64,000 nucleotides of DNA from Pachysolen tannophilus NRRL Y-2460 (lineage: Eukaryota > Ascomycota > Pichiomycetes > Alaninales > Pachysolenaceae), in assembly GCA_001661245.1 (NCBI GenBank), contig KV454016.1, positions 866,268-930,267 of the forward strand. Direction: 5' to 3'. A program made the position numbers and the translations under genes. The notes beneath the pieces were generated by a model. The model saw only the letters and a list, made by a program, of their open reading frames with translations, was not told where the DNA came from and ran no database searches. This document shows positions 9,560 to 23,136 of this stretch, one piece after another (the first letter of the stretch is position 1; each line of letters opens with the position of its first letter).

Positions 9560-11234
9560 ATAAGATTGTTTGGATGAAGTTTTATATGACGATTTCTCTG
9601 GAGGATCAATGGCCAAAAGTTCAAAAATCCTACCATACAGAAGCCTATTAATGCTAGGAAAAGGGTTATTTTAAAAATACTGTTATAACAACCAATACCC
9701 AATTCACATACTTCTAATATGGAATTAGAATTAGGTACTTTGACTTCTTCAGTATTTGAATCGTATACTGCTCCGAATTTATTGGTCAAATAGAATCCCA
9801 CCACTATTGGTGATAGGTTTACCATACCATAATTGAATGAGAAATATTTCATACCGAATTTGTCTCCAACTAATGTTGGGAATAATGAATAGTTGAATCC
9901 GTAAAAAAAACCAGTTAATAAAGACATTGTCCATAATCTTTCCAAGTCTTTATTATATAATAAGAAAAATTGAGCTATAGAGAATGAAATACTTGATAAA
10001 AATGCCAACCATGATTTGGATTTGTTAAAATTATTTGTTAATACATCTCCCAAGATTCCTGCTAATATCCTACCAACATAATTCGATATAGATATGATAC
10101 CAACTTGTAGTTGTTGATTTTTTTGTAATGAAATGTCATATTGTGTTAAATCTGAAAATGATAAAATATAATTTGAATCTCCTAATAATGCTTTCACTAT
10201 ATAACCAACGGAATATATGTACATTTGTCCAATACCAGAAAAGATTCCCAAGATACAAGTCATCAACCAAAAATCTAAACTTTTAAATAAATCTTTTGCT
10301 GAAAATTCCGGATTTTCTTTTAAAGTATCAGGAATATTAACATATCTACTGGCACTATTATTTCTTCTTGAAGGAGAAGATTCTGAAGAACCAGGCCTAT
10401 TTGGAGTTCTAGACCTAATGTTTTCCAATTCAATTGATTCTATAAAATTCCTTGAGCTTGATTTTATTGGGGAATCTAATTTCAGAGATGACCTTTCAAA
10501 TGAATGATGTGATAAATGATCAATATCTGTTAAAAATAACAGTGGTGCACATAATATGAAAATGACAAAACATGATATATATAAAAATTGTAAAAAACCA
10601 GATGTATCACCGGGATAAAAATTGGATCCAATTAATGAATAAAATGATGCACTTAATCCATACATTGAAATTGGTAATGATGTAGCAATACCTCTAATTT
10701 TTGGGAAATTTACAGCACATTTTTTAATTGCACAGCTACAAATAGCCGTTGAAGCTAAACCTATCAAACCTAAACAAAAACTAGAAACAACCACATTTGG
10801 GAAAGAATTATCATATTGATATTGTAACCCATAATATCCAACTATAATCGAAATATCTCCAATAACCAATGGCAGAAAATACCCATACCTATCAATTACA
10901 ATACCTATCATCGGCCCTGTTATCATGGAAATTAAAGAACCACACATAATGATCCTCGATGAATCCGATGTAGTATAATGTAGCCTAAGAGCCAATTGTG
11001 GACTATAAGCAGAATAAAGATACAAAGTTCCACATATTAAACCTATTTAAAATTATCGTTAGTATATCATATCTACTTCATGTACAACAATTTCAAAAAT
11101 TTAAAATTTAAAATTTTAAACTTCAACTTACTTATAAATGAAGAAGATGATAATATAACAATTTGTTTCAGAAGTAAATGATTCATCGGAAACCCGCCTC
11201 GAAGAAGCTGTAAAATATCACTCAACCCAACCAT
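9550..11234 (-). CDS. Nodulin-like major facilitator transporter (MCH1/YMR155W type)
   Basis: Exon 1 (11234-11132, MVGLSDILQLLRGG...) joins exon 2 (11042-9550) across an 89-nt intron with GTAAGT, ATACTAAC and AG, giving 531 aa. The protein has about 12 hydrophobic helices with a polar loop in the middle (about 215-270, rich in Ser, Arg, Asn). MFS-like signatures include GPMIGIVIDRYGYFLPL after helix 2 and GFFYGFNYSLFPTLVGDKFG in the C-terminal half, followed by a long loop and a final pair of helices. The C-terminal half resembles yeast Mch1 and YMR155W, proteins of unknown substrate; Mch1 does not appear to carry monocarboxylates despite its name. The substrate and membrane cannot be told from sequence. 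The last codons are formed by a tetranucleotide repeat. Confidence 0.8.
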
Positions 11235-11557
11235 TGAATCGATATCATATACATATTTAAATAATAATCAAACGTTCTTACTCTACATTTCATCTGTTTA
11301 TGTGTTGGGCTCTTATCACCACTTCAAACACCCTAAAGATAAAAGCGGTGCAAACGAAAAAAAATTTAAAAAAAAAAACAAAAAAAAACCGGAGAAGATT
11401 TGAATCTTCTCCTTTCTCCACTTGGGTCATTTGGGTTCCGCAACGGAGAACCCAGAACGGAGAAGTTTTGAAAATGGTCTTTAATTAAAAGAAGAAACAA
11501 GAGTAATTGTTATTGATTATTGGTAGCAGAAGTTTGGAACTTTCTTTGGTTGAAGTT
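11235..11557. promoter_or_regulatory. Divergent promoter with CGGAGAA/TTCCGC module
   Basis: This intergenic region serves the MFS gene (-) and FMT1 (+). It carries CGGAGAA at 11390-11396, 11444-11450 and 11458-11464, TTCCGC at 11436-11441, and a perfect inverted repeat with 10-bp arms (GGAGAAGATT at 11391-11400, AATCTTCTCC at 11403-11412). The same words in the same order occur in the RCL1/TAF4 promoter (35496-35580). The words fit the Rgt1 consensus CGGANNA, but the target genes are not sugar transporters. A four-codon upstream ORF (11474-11488) follows. Confidence 0.6.
11474..11488 (+). other. Upstream ORF in the FMT1 leader
   Basis: ATG GTC TTT AAT TAA lies 70 bp before the FMT1 ATG. Whether it is in the transcript depends on the unknown start site; if it is, it could lower FMT1 translation. 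Confidence 0.35.
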
Positions 11558-12706
11558 ATGTTATTGGTGCTTGGTGTCGGTGGAAGGTTGACGTGGAAGA
11601 AAGTGTGGCTGTATAAAAGGTATGGTGTTTCTGTTTCACCGGGACGAAGACTTTGTACAAACGGTGATAATTTGAAGATTGCATTTTTTGGGTCAGATCA
11701 ATTCAGTATTAAATCGTTACAATATTTGCTTGAATTACAGCAAAGGAAACCTGAAATAATTTCGGCCATTGATGTTATAACAAGACACCCGAAGTATGCT
11801 GGGCGACATAATAAGCAGTTGATCGATGTTCCCATTGCCACATCGGAGATTGTTGAGAATTTAAATATTCATAGAGCTGATTCTGGGCAAGATATATTAA
11901 ATCTTTTAAAGTTAAATCAAAATAGATATAATTTAATAGTAGCAGTTTCTTATGGGAAGTTGATACCTGCTGAGTTTATTATGCAATGCAAATATGGTGG
12001 TTTGAATGTTCATCCTTCTTTGCTTCCTAGATATTCAGGTGCTTCTCCTTTACAATATTCGTTATTAAATAACGATGAATTTACAGGTGTTACATTACAG
12101 ACTCTACACCCAACAGAATTTGATAAAGGTGATATAATCTTACAACAAGATTGTGTTAAGATTGACAAAAATGAGACTTTAAAAACTTTGACTGATAAGT
12201 TGGCTGAAATTGGAGGTCAATTATTATCAAAAGCCATAGAGGAAAAATTATTTATTAGTCCTAAAAAAATTATACCAAAATATGAATATTCTTATGCTCC
12301 TAGATTAAAATCAATTACCAAAAAAATTAAATGGAATGAATTTAATGCTTTTGATATTTTTAGAAGATTTAATACTTTGGGCCCATTATATACTTTTATT
12401 TTTTCCCATATAATTAAGAAAAATAAAGAATTAAAAAGTTTCAAAAGGGTTATATTGAATGATATACTGCTAATCAAGAACGAAGATGTAAATAATCAAT
12501 TTGTCAAAGTTGGTGAATTCAAATTAAATAATCACGATGGGAGGCTCTTAGTTAATACAAAAAATGGGTTGATTGGTGTTGGAAAAATCAAATTTGAAGG
12601 TTTTGCAGAAGAAACCCCTGTTCAGTTTATTAATTCTTTGAAAAAACGTTGTGGCAATGTTAATCTGAATACATTCACAGATAATGAATTAGTTTCAAAA
12701 GAGTAA
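11558..12706 (+). CDS. FMT1: Mitochondrial methionyl-tRNA formyltransferase
   Basis: It formylates initiator Met-tRNA in mitochondria using 10-formyl-tetrahydrofolate. The open frame extends upstream from a TTG, but the first ATG at 11558 gives a good presequence, poor in acid and rich in Arg/Lys (GRLTWKKVWLYKRYG...PGRRLC). The product is 382 aa. The formyltransferase domain starts at about residue 35 (LKIAFFGSDQFSI). The catalytic Asn and His are in GGLNVHPSLLPRYSGASPLQ, and the Asp in HPTEFDKGDIILQQ. A C-terminal tRNA-binding domain follows (about 225-382). A short uORF precedes it. VPS13 ends 180 bp downstream, convergent. Confidence 0.95.
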   Translation: MLLVLGVGGRLTWKKVWLYKRYGVSVSPGRRLCTNGDNLKIAFFGSDQFSIKSLQYLLELQQRKPEIISAIDVITRHPKYAGRHNKQLIDVPIATSEIVENLNIHRADSGQDILNLLKLNQNRYNLIVAVSYGKLIPAEFIMQCKYGGLNVHPSLLPRYSGASPLQYSLLNNDEFTGVTLQTLHPTEFDKGDIILQQDCVKIDKNETLKTLTDKLAEIGGQLLSKAIEEKLFISPKKIIPKYEYSYAPRLKSITKKIKWNEFNAFDIFRRFNTLGPLYTFIFSHIIKKNKELKSFKRVILNDILLIKNEDVNNQFVKVGEFKLNNHDGRLLVNTKNGLIGVGKIKFEGFAEETPVQFINSLKKRCGNVNLNTFTDNELVSKE

Positions 12707-12889
12707 ATAAACACTTTTGTTATAATGTAAAGTTTATTCTTGCAAAAAAGACAAAAAAAAAAAAAACAAAAAAAAGAAAAATGGAACATTTATTTTTAAT
12801 TAAGTAAAACATAATTATTTATTATAAAAAGATGAACAAATTGCCAAAAAAAACAAAAGGAAAAAAAAAAAAAAAGGAAAGAAATGATA

Positions 12890-15800
12890 TCATATAATGA
12901 CTTGGCAATGCTTATTATACTCTGCAACTGCAATTCCAATCTTCTTGTACAAAAATTTCTTGCTTTCAGGATCAGAAATTGGAATAAATGGTCCATCAGC
13001 AAATCCGGTATTATTCTTAACACCAATTTTTATTCCTGTTTTCTCTAAAGACACACTCTTTATTTGATTATATTTAATACACCATTTACTGGTCATAGTG
13101 ACAATGGACATTAGTATAATACATTTAAATGACACCAATATAACATTTTCTTCACCAGGTAGAACAATATGAGCTAAGTATTTTTCCTTGTAATATTCAC
13201 CGTTATCTACATTTTTCAACCAAAATTGGCCCTGAGATTCTCTCTCCGAGAAAGGTCTAATAACTGAATCATAATCAATATAACGTGGTAACCTGACTCT
13301 TTCTAATCCTTGGCCATCGAAAACGGTGGTTGTATTACGAATGCCCTCACTGACATTGGAAGCTAAATCAAAAACTCCAATAGCTGTTTTGGTTGGTAAA
13401 CCAATTAAACCTTTACCAAGACCTTTAAAAAAACCGGCGGTTCCTTCTCTCGATCCTTGAACTGGAGCAGTTGCGATACCAGTTATACCACTAGAAACAC
13501 TATCTACAAATAATGATGCGCCATTAGCAAATCCATATAATGCATGGTTTGGTTTATTTGGACGTTGATTCAACCTGCGCCTTTCTTGAAAATTTTTATC
13601 CAAGGTAGCAGCTGTTAGACCCTTTGCCATTGAGCCTGTAAACTTTGCAAAACTGTCTGAAAATCCGAAAACTGATTTCTTCAAAAAACTAGCCCCTCCT
13701 TTAGCAAGTCCTATACCTAATTCTTGTGGCCTGTCATTCATAATAAAACCCTGATATGGTTCATAGAATATGTCCATTAATCCGGAACTGATATTATTGA
13801 ACAAACCAACAGGATTACCCAAAACGTCAGCAGAACCTAAAATCTTATGGATCTGATACAAGAAAGCTTGCCCATAATGTGTTCCAAAGGATTGAGTCAA
13901 CACAGGAAGTGGTACTCTAACATTTTCAATAAACAAAGCGTTGAGTCTAACGGGAGCATCATTTATATTACCAATTGCCATAGTTAAAATATTGAGGAAA
14001 AACATTAACGTATTTTGCGAGTCCGTTCTATCCTCAGCATCAAATCTTTCAGTACGAACAAATGACAAATTTATTTGGGCAGGCTGAACATGCAAAGCTT
14101 CAAAATATATATCATTATCTTCTGATAGATTCTGTGGTTCCGGAATTTCCAAATTTTCATCCCATAATTTATCATGAATCTCTTTATTCCAACTAGCTCC
14201 TGGAACCTTAGAAAAGTCCAATAAAGCATATATAAAATCTTCATCCATTTCCACTGTCAATTCTTGTAACAAAATGGTTGCGTATTTTATATAAAGTACG
14301 CCGTGACTAGTATCTTTAACTTTAGATATAGAGCCAGAGAAAGTTGGATGGTTATTCATTTCCTTACTTGACTGTGGTAGCACAGCAGGATATAAGGCAA
14401 TAGGATATGTACCACCATATAATTGGTTATCTATCTGAATCCACTTCAGCTTAACACTCAAATTTTGGTAGAGATCGGACTCATTATAGCGCAACTCGAT
14501 GCCCCTAAAGGTAATATAGCATAATTCTTGCAACTTTCTATTGATCAATGAAATTCCGACACCTTCCAATCTTACAATAATCTTGGAGTAATAATTTTCA
14601 TCTTTTTCAATAGTTTCAAATTTATCCAACTGACTAATAGATGTTGAGGACTCAGACAGCCTTGATTTCAATTTATACATACTAGTTGATGGGTCATAAT
14701 TGGATATAACTAATGACTGAGTTGGTCCATCTGCAACAACATTGAGATCAACTATCGATGCTTCATATTTACTTGTTTGTGGTAGTCTCATAGGCCTCAA
14801 ATTACCAATTTCGGCTAACTGGATATGGCGTTCTCTTGAATGCGACCTGATGACAAGTTCCTTTATATTGCCCGCTGGATAATCCCATGCGTATGGCATA
14901 ACACTCTTTGGAGGAAGTCTATAGTAAATTGGTTTGAATGGTGGAGCCTGAGGATCAATCGGAACATCATTTTCATCAACGTTCGGATCACTCTGATAAA
15001 ATATAAATTCCTCATCACTGAAATTTCTGATAGAGAAAGGCCAACGATTATTTGCATCTTCAATATTGATAAATAACGTTGCTTTTTCCATCAAAATATC
15101 TGCTTTCAACAACACATGTTCAACTCCTTCTTTTAGAACTTTTACGTAGATTTGACCTATGTCATTAATGTTAAAAGGAGAAGACCAACCAGAGTTGGAT
15201 CCAAGGAAGCTCACCATTAATTGCTTTTCTTTATTGCAACGCATATTATACAACGGAACAGTTTTGCCTGGTTCAATTGAAGTCTCCTTGGATGAACCAA
15301 TTTCTGTAAAGCGAATAGTTTTCTGAAGGCAGTTATGTAATACAAATCTTGGTGAAATAGTAATAACTTTTGTAAGTTTATATTTCCCTTCACCTTCTGC
15401 TATACTGACTCCAAGATTTATTTCAGTTTGCCCATTGTTGACCGGAACAGTAATATCAAAGGATTGTCCAATTGCATCTAAACTAAGAGGTCTGCTAGGA
15501 GCAGAATCATCAACTTTGAGAATAGCTCTATTATTCCGATCAGCATCTCTATCAAAGGAGAACATGTTTGGCAAAGATACCTTCACATCTTTATCAATAT
15601 CTAAAGATTCACGAGAACCATCTCTATATGACTTCATGACATTGAATTTTTCACTCAAAAATATGCTTCTTGCCGTTCTGTTGAGAACAAGGTACGGCGA
15701 GTATATAGTGATCTTAATTCCAGCACCATGATTGCGGGTAGAAGAATAATGGATATTTAGAAATAACTTTTGACCGTTTTGATGTTTTAGACAGACCCTG

Positions 15801-18800
15801 CTTTCTGGTTTGAATTCGCTACCCGCTGGTGAATTTATAATAGCAAACTCTGACTTTTCAAAACCAGAATCCAATGGGTGAACACTCAATAATATGAAGT
15901 GTTCTAATTTGACAACATGAATAGGACTATTGCCACCTTTTTTAAGAAAATTCTTCCAGTCTTTCTTATAGCTTTTATCATAAATACGATAAGACATATC
16001 AAACGGTAACAAATTTTCGATTTCTAATGGTGCTGAAACCACAATTTTCATATGTGGGTAAACCTTGGCCAAAGCTTCTTCTTCATCATATTGAGCTTGC
16101 ACCTGAAAGTAAAAGTTAGTTTTATCCGAAGAATTTGTGGATTCACATTTCAATGATTCTGCAGAGTATAAAAGGTTTTTCCAATACAACTTGTTTACGG
16201 ACCAACCAAACCCAGGAGAGCTTATTTCTGGTTGTAAAGCAACTTTAGCATTGTAAACATAATCTATTGGTAAAGCATGTGATTCTCCAGGATTTATTCT
16301 GAATGAATTTTTGGAGATATCTCCATCTCCAAGATCAAAACCGACATTAATTGTTACCAATGTATCATTTTCTATCGTGATAGTCGACTTCAAAACAACT
16401 TTCTTAATTTTATCTTCCCGAAGACTTATTTCACATGTTAGTCTATTGTGAACACCATTTTGAGCTGGTTGCAACATAAATATTTCTTCACCCTCACCCC
16501 TCATTGAAATGTTATTCACTTTAGCGTAAGGTGATCCAACAAGCTCAACACCTAGTAATCCTCTAGCATTATCAACTTTCAAAGTTTCACGTACTTCTCT
16601 CCAATCTTCAAAAAACCAAGGTATTTCCTCATCTTTTTTGACTAAGGTTAAATTTGTACGTGAATCACTGTTATCGTCAATCCAAACATTTATGTCATAT
16701 CCCGTTTGATTCAAAAGTCTATACGGACTATCTTCTCCACGTCTTTTTAGTTCAGAATCATCTGTTATCAATGACGATATTTGAGATAATAAAGCGATAG
16801 AACGAGTTGACACTGAAATTTCAGCCAACTGTCTGGAGACAATATCAACAACTAGAGAGGGTGATGGAGGTGTCGTTTTCGATATATGAAATGCAACTGG
16901 CCAGAGTTCAATTAAAGGTTCCCATGAAGATGTAGAGTAATCAAATATATTGACATATGATTCAATGTTTGTATCAGCTTCTAGATCTGTTGACCAGTTT
17001 TTAGCAGTTATGTTGAATGGCTTTACATTCATATCAAGAACCGGTAATTCATGAACGTCACCAATCAACACTAACCTTAACCCTGATAATTCGGCTAAAA
17101 GTTTTTCATCTTTGATAATGACAAGAGGCTCCTTTAGTGAAGATTTAGATACATCTGATGTATTTGATAATTTGGAGACCACGGTAGGAGCGTATTGTGA
17201 AAGCTTTCTTCTGAATTCTTTAGTAAATGAAGTATATGCAGCTTCTTCGTTTTCCTGCTGGATTTTGCTTTTGCTTGAACCACTAACTTGAGCATAAAGC
17301 TCCGAGGCTCTATTAAATATGTTAACGGCAAGTCTGATATCACGCAAAGATAATCTCATTAACAATGGTTCCACTGACACCTCTATGTTTGTTAAAAAGT
17401 TTGTGTCTGTGGACCCTCTTGAATCAATGGTCAAGGAAGCTGAAAAATCATCAATAATACGTAATCTGTTTTCATCGAATTCATTCATTCGACACATGAA
17501 CATACCTACGTTACTGGTAGATAAAGACATTATACTTTGACTAGTAACCAAGACTTGCTCCACTTTAAAAACAATTGCTTCAGAATCAGTTGAACTTGGA
17601 TCTGCTAATAATATTACAGATGAATTAACAATATTAACTGAAAATCCGAAGGATTTAGAGGATTCATCTTGGGTTTCTGGTGCTTCTGCGGAACTTTCTG
17701 GTGCTTTCCGACTTTGATCAGTTTGGGTATTTTCGTTATTTTTATTCTCATCAGGTAAAATTTCTTTCAGTGGAGTGAATCCAGTCGATTGAGTACTAAA
17801 ACCGATATCAGCAAATTGTTTCAAGGCAAATAAGTAATCTAAAGCTAAGATACATTTTGGACTGTCTATAGATATTACGGCATAAGAATATCTCTTCTCC
17901 AGTGGTCCTTCTGAGTAAAGAGAGGCCATAAATTGATATGAATCATGATTCACTTCTGGTATGATATCCGTAAATTTGTTATCTTTGGATTTTCTAACGT
18001 CCTCTACAACGAATGACTTGATATGTAGATCAGACTTAAAATTTCCATCCTCTCTAACTGCAAGTTCGAGGCCGATATCATTAAAAGAACATCTCGAGAG
18101 GGTATTACCTGTAATATCCTCAATATTTTTGGTGTCATTATAAATTGTTAAAGATAGTTCTGGAATTTTGAAAAAAAAGTCGATCTTTTTATGGTCTGGA
18201 GGTAATGTATTTTCTGGTTGAGCAATTTTATCGACAGCTTCAGTTCCCACATCAACAGGAACTACCGCTTTTGCATCCTGATCTTTTTTACCAACGACAA
18301 TGTTAACATTTGCAGCTTCATCTTCTAAATCAGATAGTGACTTGACTTCGGAATTGTCATCTGGGCCAAATGCTTTTGATATACTCTGAGAGATCTGCAA
18401 TAAATATTGGCACTGAATTTCGGTTAATTTTATTTCTGATCCTTCAACGTCTCCTGTAATTTTCATCATCGGACGGTCTATTGAGCTACTATCAGAATAA
18501 TCAATTTGAAATGATATACCTAGACCACAAATAATTTCAGAAGATTGCTGAAGATTATTCTCAAAATGAATTATAGAGGAAACCTTGGTCGATCTAAGTC
18601 CAGCACTAATGATATTTGAAAACGATTCACCATTTGGAACGTACTCATTAGTAGCATATATTTCACCAAGATGTGCTGTTAAATTATCATAAATGTTCTT
18701 TCCAGGATCAATTAATTTCGGAAAAACAATAATTGGAGTCCTCACTAAAATATCAAAATGAATTTTATTAGCATCTTCTATATTATTAGCCTGATTCCAA

Positions 18801-21800
18801 GCAGCATCCCTAGCCTTATCATAAATATACTTCATTCTTTGAAATTGGCTTAAGAAAGCTAATATTTTGTGAAACGGTTCCTCTGAAAAATTTACCCTAA
18901 CAGAACCAGTATGAAGCTTAACTGATGAATTGAACGAATTCTTATTTGTGGTATTATCAAACGTTTCATATGCTAATTCGGCTAAATCATTTCCATCAAT
19001 ACTGACCAACTTTCTTTGTAAAGAGTCTCTTGGAGAGCCTTCATTTACTTCATCGTGTAATGTTAAAGCACCTATTTTAGCTAGAAGTTTCATTTTCTCA
19101 GGTACCATAAATAAGTTTATATCGGCTTTACTCAATTGTAAAGTCGCCAACTTTATACCATCGTCATTCAAAACAAGAATAATACTTTCTAAATTCAAAT
19201 TGACATTCATTTTTTGAGGTGCAGTTTCTTCCTCTTCTTCAGAATTATGTCTCAATTCATCAGCTGGAGTTTCAGGAGCATTTGGATCAGTAAAAGTATT
19301 TAGAACAAAATTTAACAAAGTCAATAAGGATTTTCTAGTTACTATAATCTTAAAAGCAGCCATGTTCAAATTAACATCCTGATCAAAAATTTCAATTTCT
19401 TTATTGTTAAACTCAACAATTCTTTGAGTCCTTTTATAATTTAACTTGAATAAATGGTCTCTTTTTTCAACATTTTCATATTCATTAAACTCATTAGATG
19501 TTATTAATTTTTTAAATTCGTGAGAAGCAGATTTATCAATATGATCTTCAACATTAACCTCTGACAAAACTAAGTCCACATTCATTTCCTTCAGGGTTTT
19601 ATAAAAATCTAATGCTAAATTTTTACCAATGACGTCAACCAATGGTTCGGACGCTAAAGTTTCTCCATCAGTACATCTCAGTAAGCTTAAATGAATCAAC
19701 TCAACTCTGAAATTAAACTCAAACAAACGTTGTTTCTCGGATAAAGTTAAATCTTTCTTTAAAGAGGTGGTTGAAGCAGCCATCTTATCTTCTTCCTCTG
19801 TTTCTTCTTCTGATTCATTTCCACTAGGTAACTCTTCAAGTTTAGCTTCGTTACCGGCACCAAAAGTTTTAAACGTAATACTTTCAGCTAAATCGTCATC
19901 ATCAGAGAAATTGAAATTAGGAATAGCTTTGTCAATCAATTGCATGAATATCTTATATTGATAATCATTCAAAGCTGCCTTGAATATAGGAACATCACCG
20001 CTAATTTTAAATTTTGGCAAGGTGCTAGCAGTTGATATTATACATAGTTCCACTAAGAATTTCATACTGAAATTATCTAAAAGTAGAGCTGGCTTTTCAA
20101 TATCACTATGTAGTTGCTCAATAGTGGTCTTAATATTCGGACCAATTAAAATTTGGGCATCTTGTAAATGTAAGTTAAATTTATCGTACATCAAATTGTT
20201 TAATTTAGACCAGTCATCATCACTATACTCATGGGAAATTTTTGATTTAACTTCTTCAACTAAGGTCTTATCAGCTAAATCACTAATAACACTTATATGA
20301 CCTGCATCTAAGATAAGTACAGGTGAAGACCAACTTGAAGGATCTAGCGGTGTTATTATCAAAGGTGCTTGTAAATCTAATTTACAATTCAATGTCTTGT
20401 GCTCTTCTAAAGCATATTGCAAACCAATTCTGGTTTGATTTGTAAAACCTTCAATGGTGGATTCCGCGGCATTCATAATCATACCAATGGTGTCTAAGTG
20501 AATTTTTGGAGGAGTGAAAAATTTCGCAATATCTTCAATAAATTTTGGATTATGGAAAATTGTCATACTACGTAATTTAGCAGATAAAGCAGAATCTGCA
20601 GTTCCATCCAATGGATTATTCTCAAATGAGACATGGAAAAAGGGTTCTTCTTCTTCTTCATCAGTAGTAACTTCGGCATTTGCACTATGCACATCGGAAT
20701 GTAATGGTTTAACGCTAACAACATGTTTATATAAGGTAGAATCTGTACCATCTTCAACTCTACATTCTTGCATTTGAAAATTTGCCAATAATGAACCTGG
20801 TCTTTGATATATTTGTGTTTTACAGCCTTCAAATATGACTTCTGCCAAGTTTGAATTTTTATTTTTCTTAATTGTCAAACCACCTTTTTGAAGAACGGTT
20901 AAGACTTCAAATTTAACTCTATCTTTAGGAATATCAATAGCTTCAATTAATGCTTGTTGTTCATCATATTCAATAGCATTATAAAGTTCTTGTCTTTGCT
21001 GATCAGTCATTTGAATGTCATCATTAGAGCTATCACCATCAGCAGAGGAGTTTGGTGTTGTTGCAGACTTGCCTGCACCCCACCAGGAAAACCACCCACC
21101 GCCACCAGCGGTTTTTTGGCTCTCGGTACCTGCAGAAGCTGTTGTTGTGGTCTTAGAAGAATCGGTTGTGGTTGAAGTTGATGGCTCAACAGATGCTGTT
21201 TCAGAAGAATGAAGACTAAGTGCACCACTATTAAGAGTCAAATGTTCTTTTCTGTATTTAGATTTGGCCAATGATCTATAGAATCTAATATCTTCAAAAC
21301 TTAAGATTTCTTCTAATTTATCTAATTCAAGCTGCTGCTGCAGTTTTAAAGTTGGATTTTCAATTTTCAGTTTCCATAATTTCAAATATGAAACACGTTG
21401 ATCTCTTCTAGTTTTAAAGTATTCCCAAGACCATTTGTAATTTTTTTCATGAATTTCATCAAGAACACATTTGGCAGTATATTTAAACCATTCCAAAGGT
21501 GATTCTTCTACAGAAACTTTTGGTCTAAATTTCCTAAATTTATAAGTCTTTGCATACCAATGGAATTTTGAAGCTGTCCATAAAGCGTCTCTATATTGAT
21601 CACTATCAAGATCAATACCAAATTCATCGAAAAACAATTCAGCTTTAATATGAGGAGCTTTTTCTGTTGTACCTTGTTTATTTACTGTGAGATGACCATT
21701 ACCAGATACTGGTCTTAATAAAAATTGAGTATCTTCAGTATTTTGTGAATTTTTTTCAATTAATTCTTGGAAAATTTGAACTAATTCTTCTAAATTCTCA

Positions 21801-22598
21801 GTGAAAATAGATTCTGAATTTGTATTCCAATATGTTGTTAAAGATTTTAAAGTTAATAATTTTTTAGTAAACAATGTTGATACAGATATAAATGCAGGAA
21901 CCCATGATTCATCAGCAGATACTGCAGAAAATTCTTTTAAAGTTAACCCTATAGAGTAAGGATTTTCTGTGAAAACACTTGAATCTTCATATCTAATGTG
22001 AATATTTTTGATTGTAATTTGTAAATTATCTACAATCTTTGTTATTAAACTTTCTGTAAAACTTTCATTTCTTGCTTCTTCTTCTTTTGTTAGAGTTCCT
22101 ATTTTAGGTTTTGATTTATTTATTATCTCCAAATCTTCTAATTTTTCTTTTTTCAACAGCATTTCTCTCCTATGTTCTTCTTCTGCATCATAATTTTCTG
22201 CTAAAATTGGTGATGCCAACAAATAAACATTTTCAATTAATATCTTACAAGGTTTTGCTTTTAAATTTGACCATGGAATTTGTAATGTCAATTCACCCAA
22301 ATGACCAAATTTGACATCAAGCGGTAATTGAAACTTATCCAATGACTATTATTTTTTTTTTTTTTTTGAAATGGTTAGTTTAATAATTAAATCTTATAGA
22401 TAAATAAAAACTTGTAACAAAAGACAACAATTACAAATAATTCTCTTTTTTATATATACATACTTCTTTCTTTAAACGTAAATTTTTCAATTTTACATCA
22501 CCATTCCATATACCAATATTTAACTGTTTTGGATCAAAATTCTCAACATATGCTCCAAGAAATCTATTCAACAATCCCGCCGCAAGAGATTCCAACAT
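12890..22598 (-). CDS. VPS13: Vps13 bridge-like lipid transfer protein
   Basis: Vps13 moves bulk glycerophospholipids between organelles at contact sites (ER with mitochondria, vacuole, endosome, prospore membrane). Exon 1 is 22598-22464 ([19 protein letters not shown]...), the intron is 118 nt (GTATGT donor, AACTAAC branch site), and exon 2 is 22345-12890. The protein is 3196 aa, near S. cerevisiae (3144). The chorein N-terminal domain is split by the intron, after LKNLRLKKE and before [26 protein letters not shown] Ser/Thr/Gly-rich insert (about 415-485, with [14 protein letters not shown]) interrupts the early repeats. The middle carries the long repeated beta-groove; the VAB/SHR-BD region includes [15 protein letters not shown]. 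The C-terminus has ATG_C-type amphipathic helices ([21 protein letters not shown]) and a PH-like end. No break is seen over 9.6 kb. Confidence 0.97.
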
Positions 22599-23136
22599 CT
22601 TCTTTATATTTCTCTATTTTATAATAAAAGTTTAAAAAAAAATTTTAAACAAACAAACACATACACAACACACTTGTGCAGATTCTATATTGATGTGATA
22701 CGGCGCTTAGCATAAACCACAAATCATGAATTTTTTCCAAAGCGGAAACACTCAATTGAGTTTTTATACAAAAGTTAAGATTAATTCCTAACACACAAAT
22801 ATAATAAACAAATAATTATTAACAAATTATAGATATATTTTAATTAATATATATATATATGAAATGGGATCCTCATTGCTTTATTGGTTTTATATTGTTA
22901 TTTAAAATTCAAATTAGTTAGTATCTGAACTTGGGTGAGATTGCACTACCATTATCATTACTAGGTGATCATTTACTATGATCAAATTGACTTTCTATGA
23001 AGAGCAAATGAGTTAGTCTAGTTTTTATTTATATATATATATATATATACATATGAAGATAAAGAGAGTAAGAGAGTATGTAATTATAACAAAGTTAAAT
23101 AGAAAATAAGTTAAAAAAAAAAAGAAAGTCAATTGA
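22599..23136. other. Intergenic, VPS13 promoter and aldolase-like 3' region
   Basis: This 538-bp AT-rich gap lies between two minus-strand genes. It has two TA dinucleotide runs (about 22848-22860 and 23031-23050) and poly-A/T tracts. I see no ORF, RNA gene or clear regulatory motif. Confidence 0.5.
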
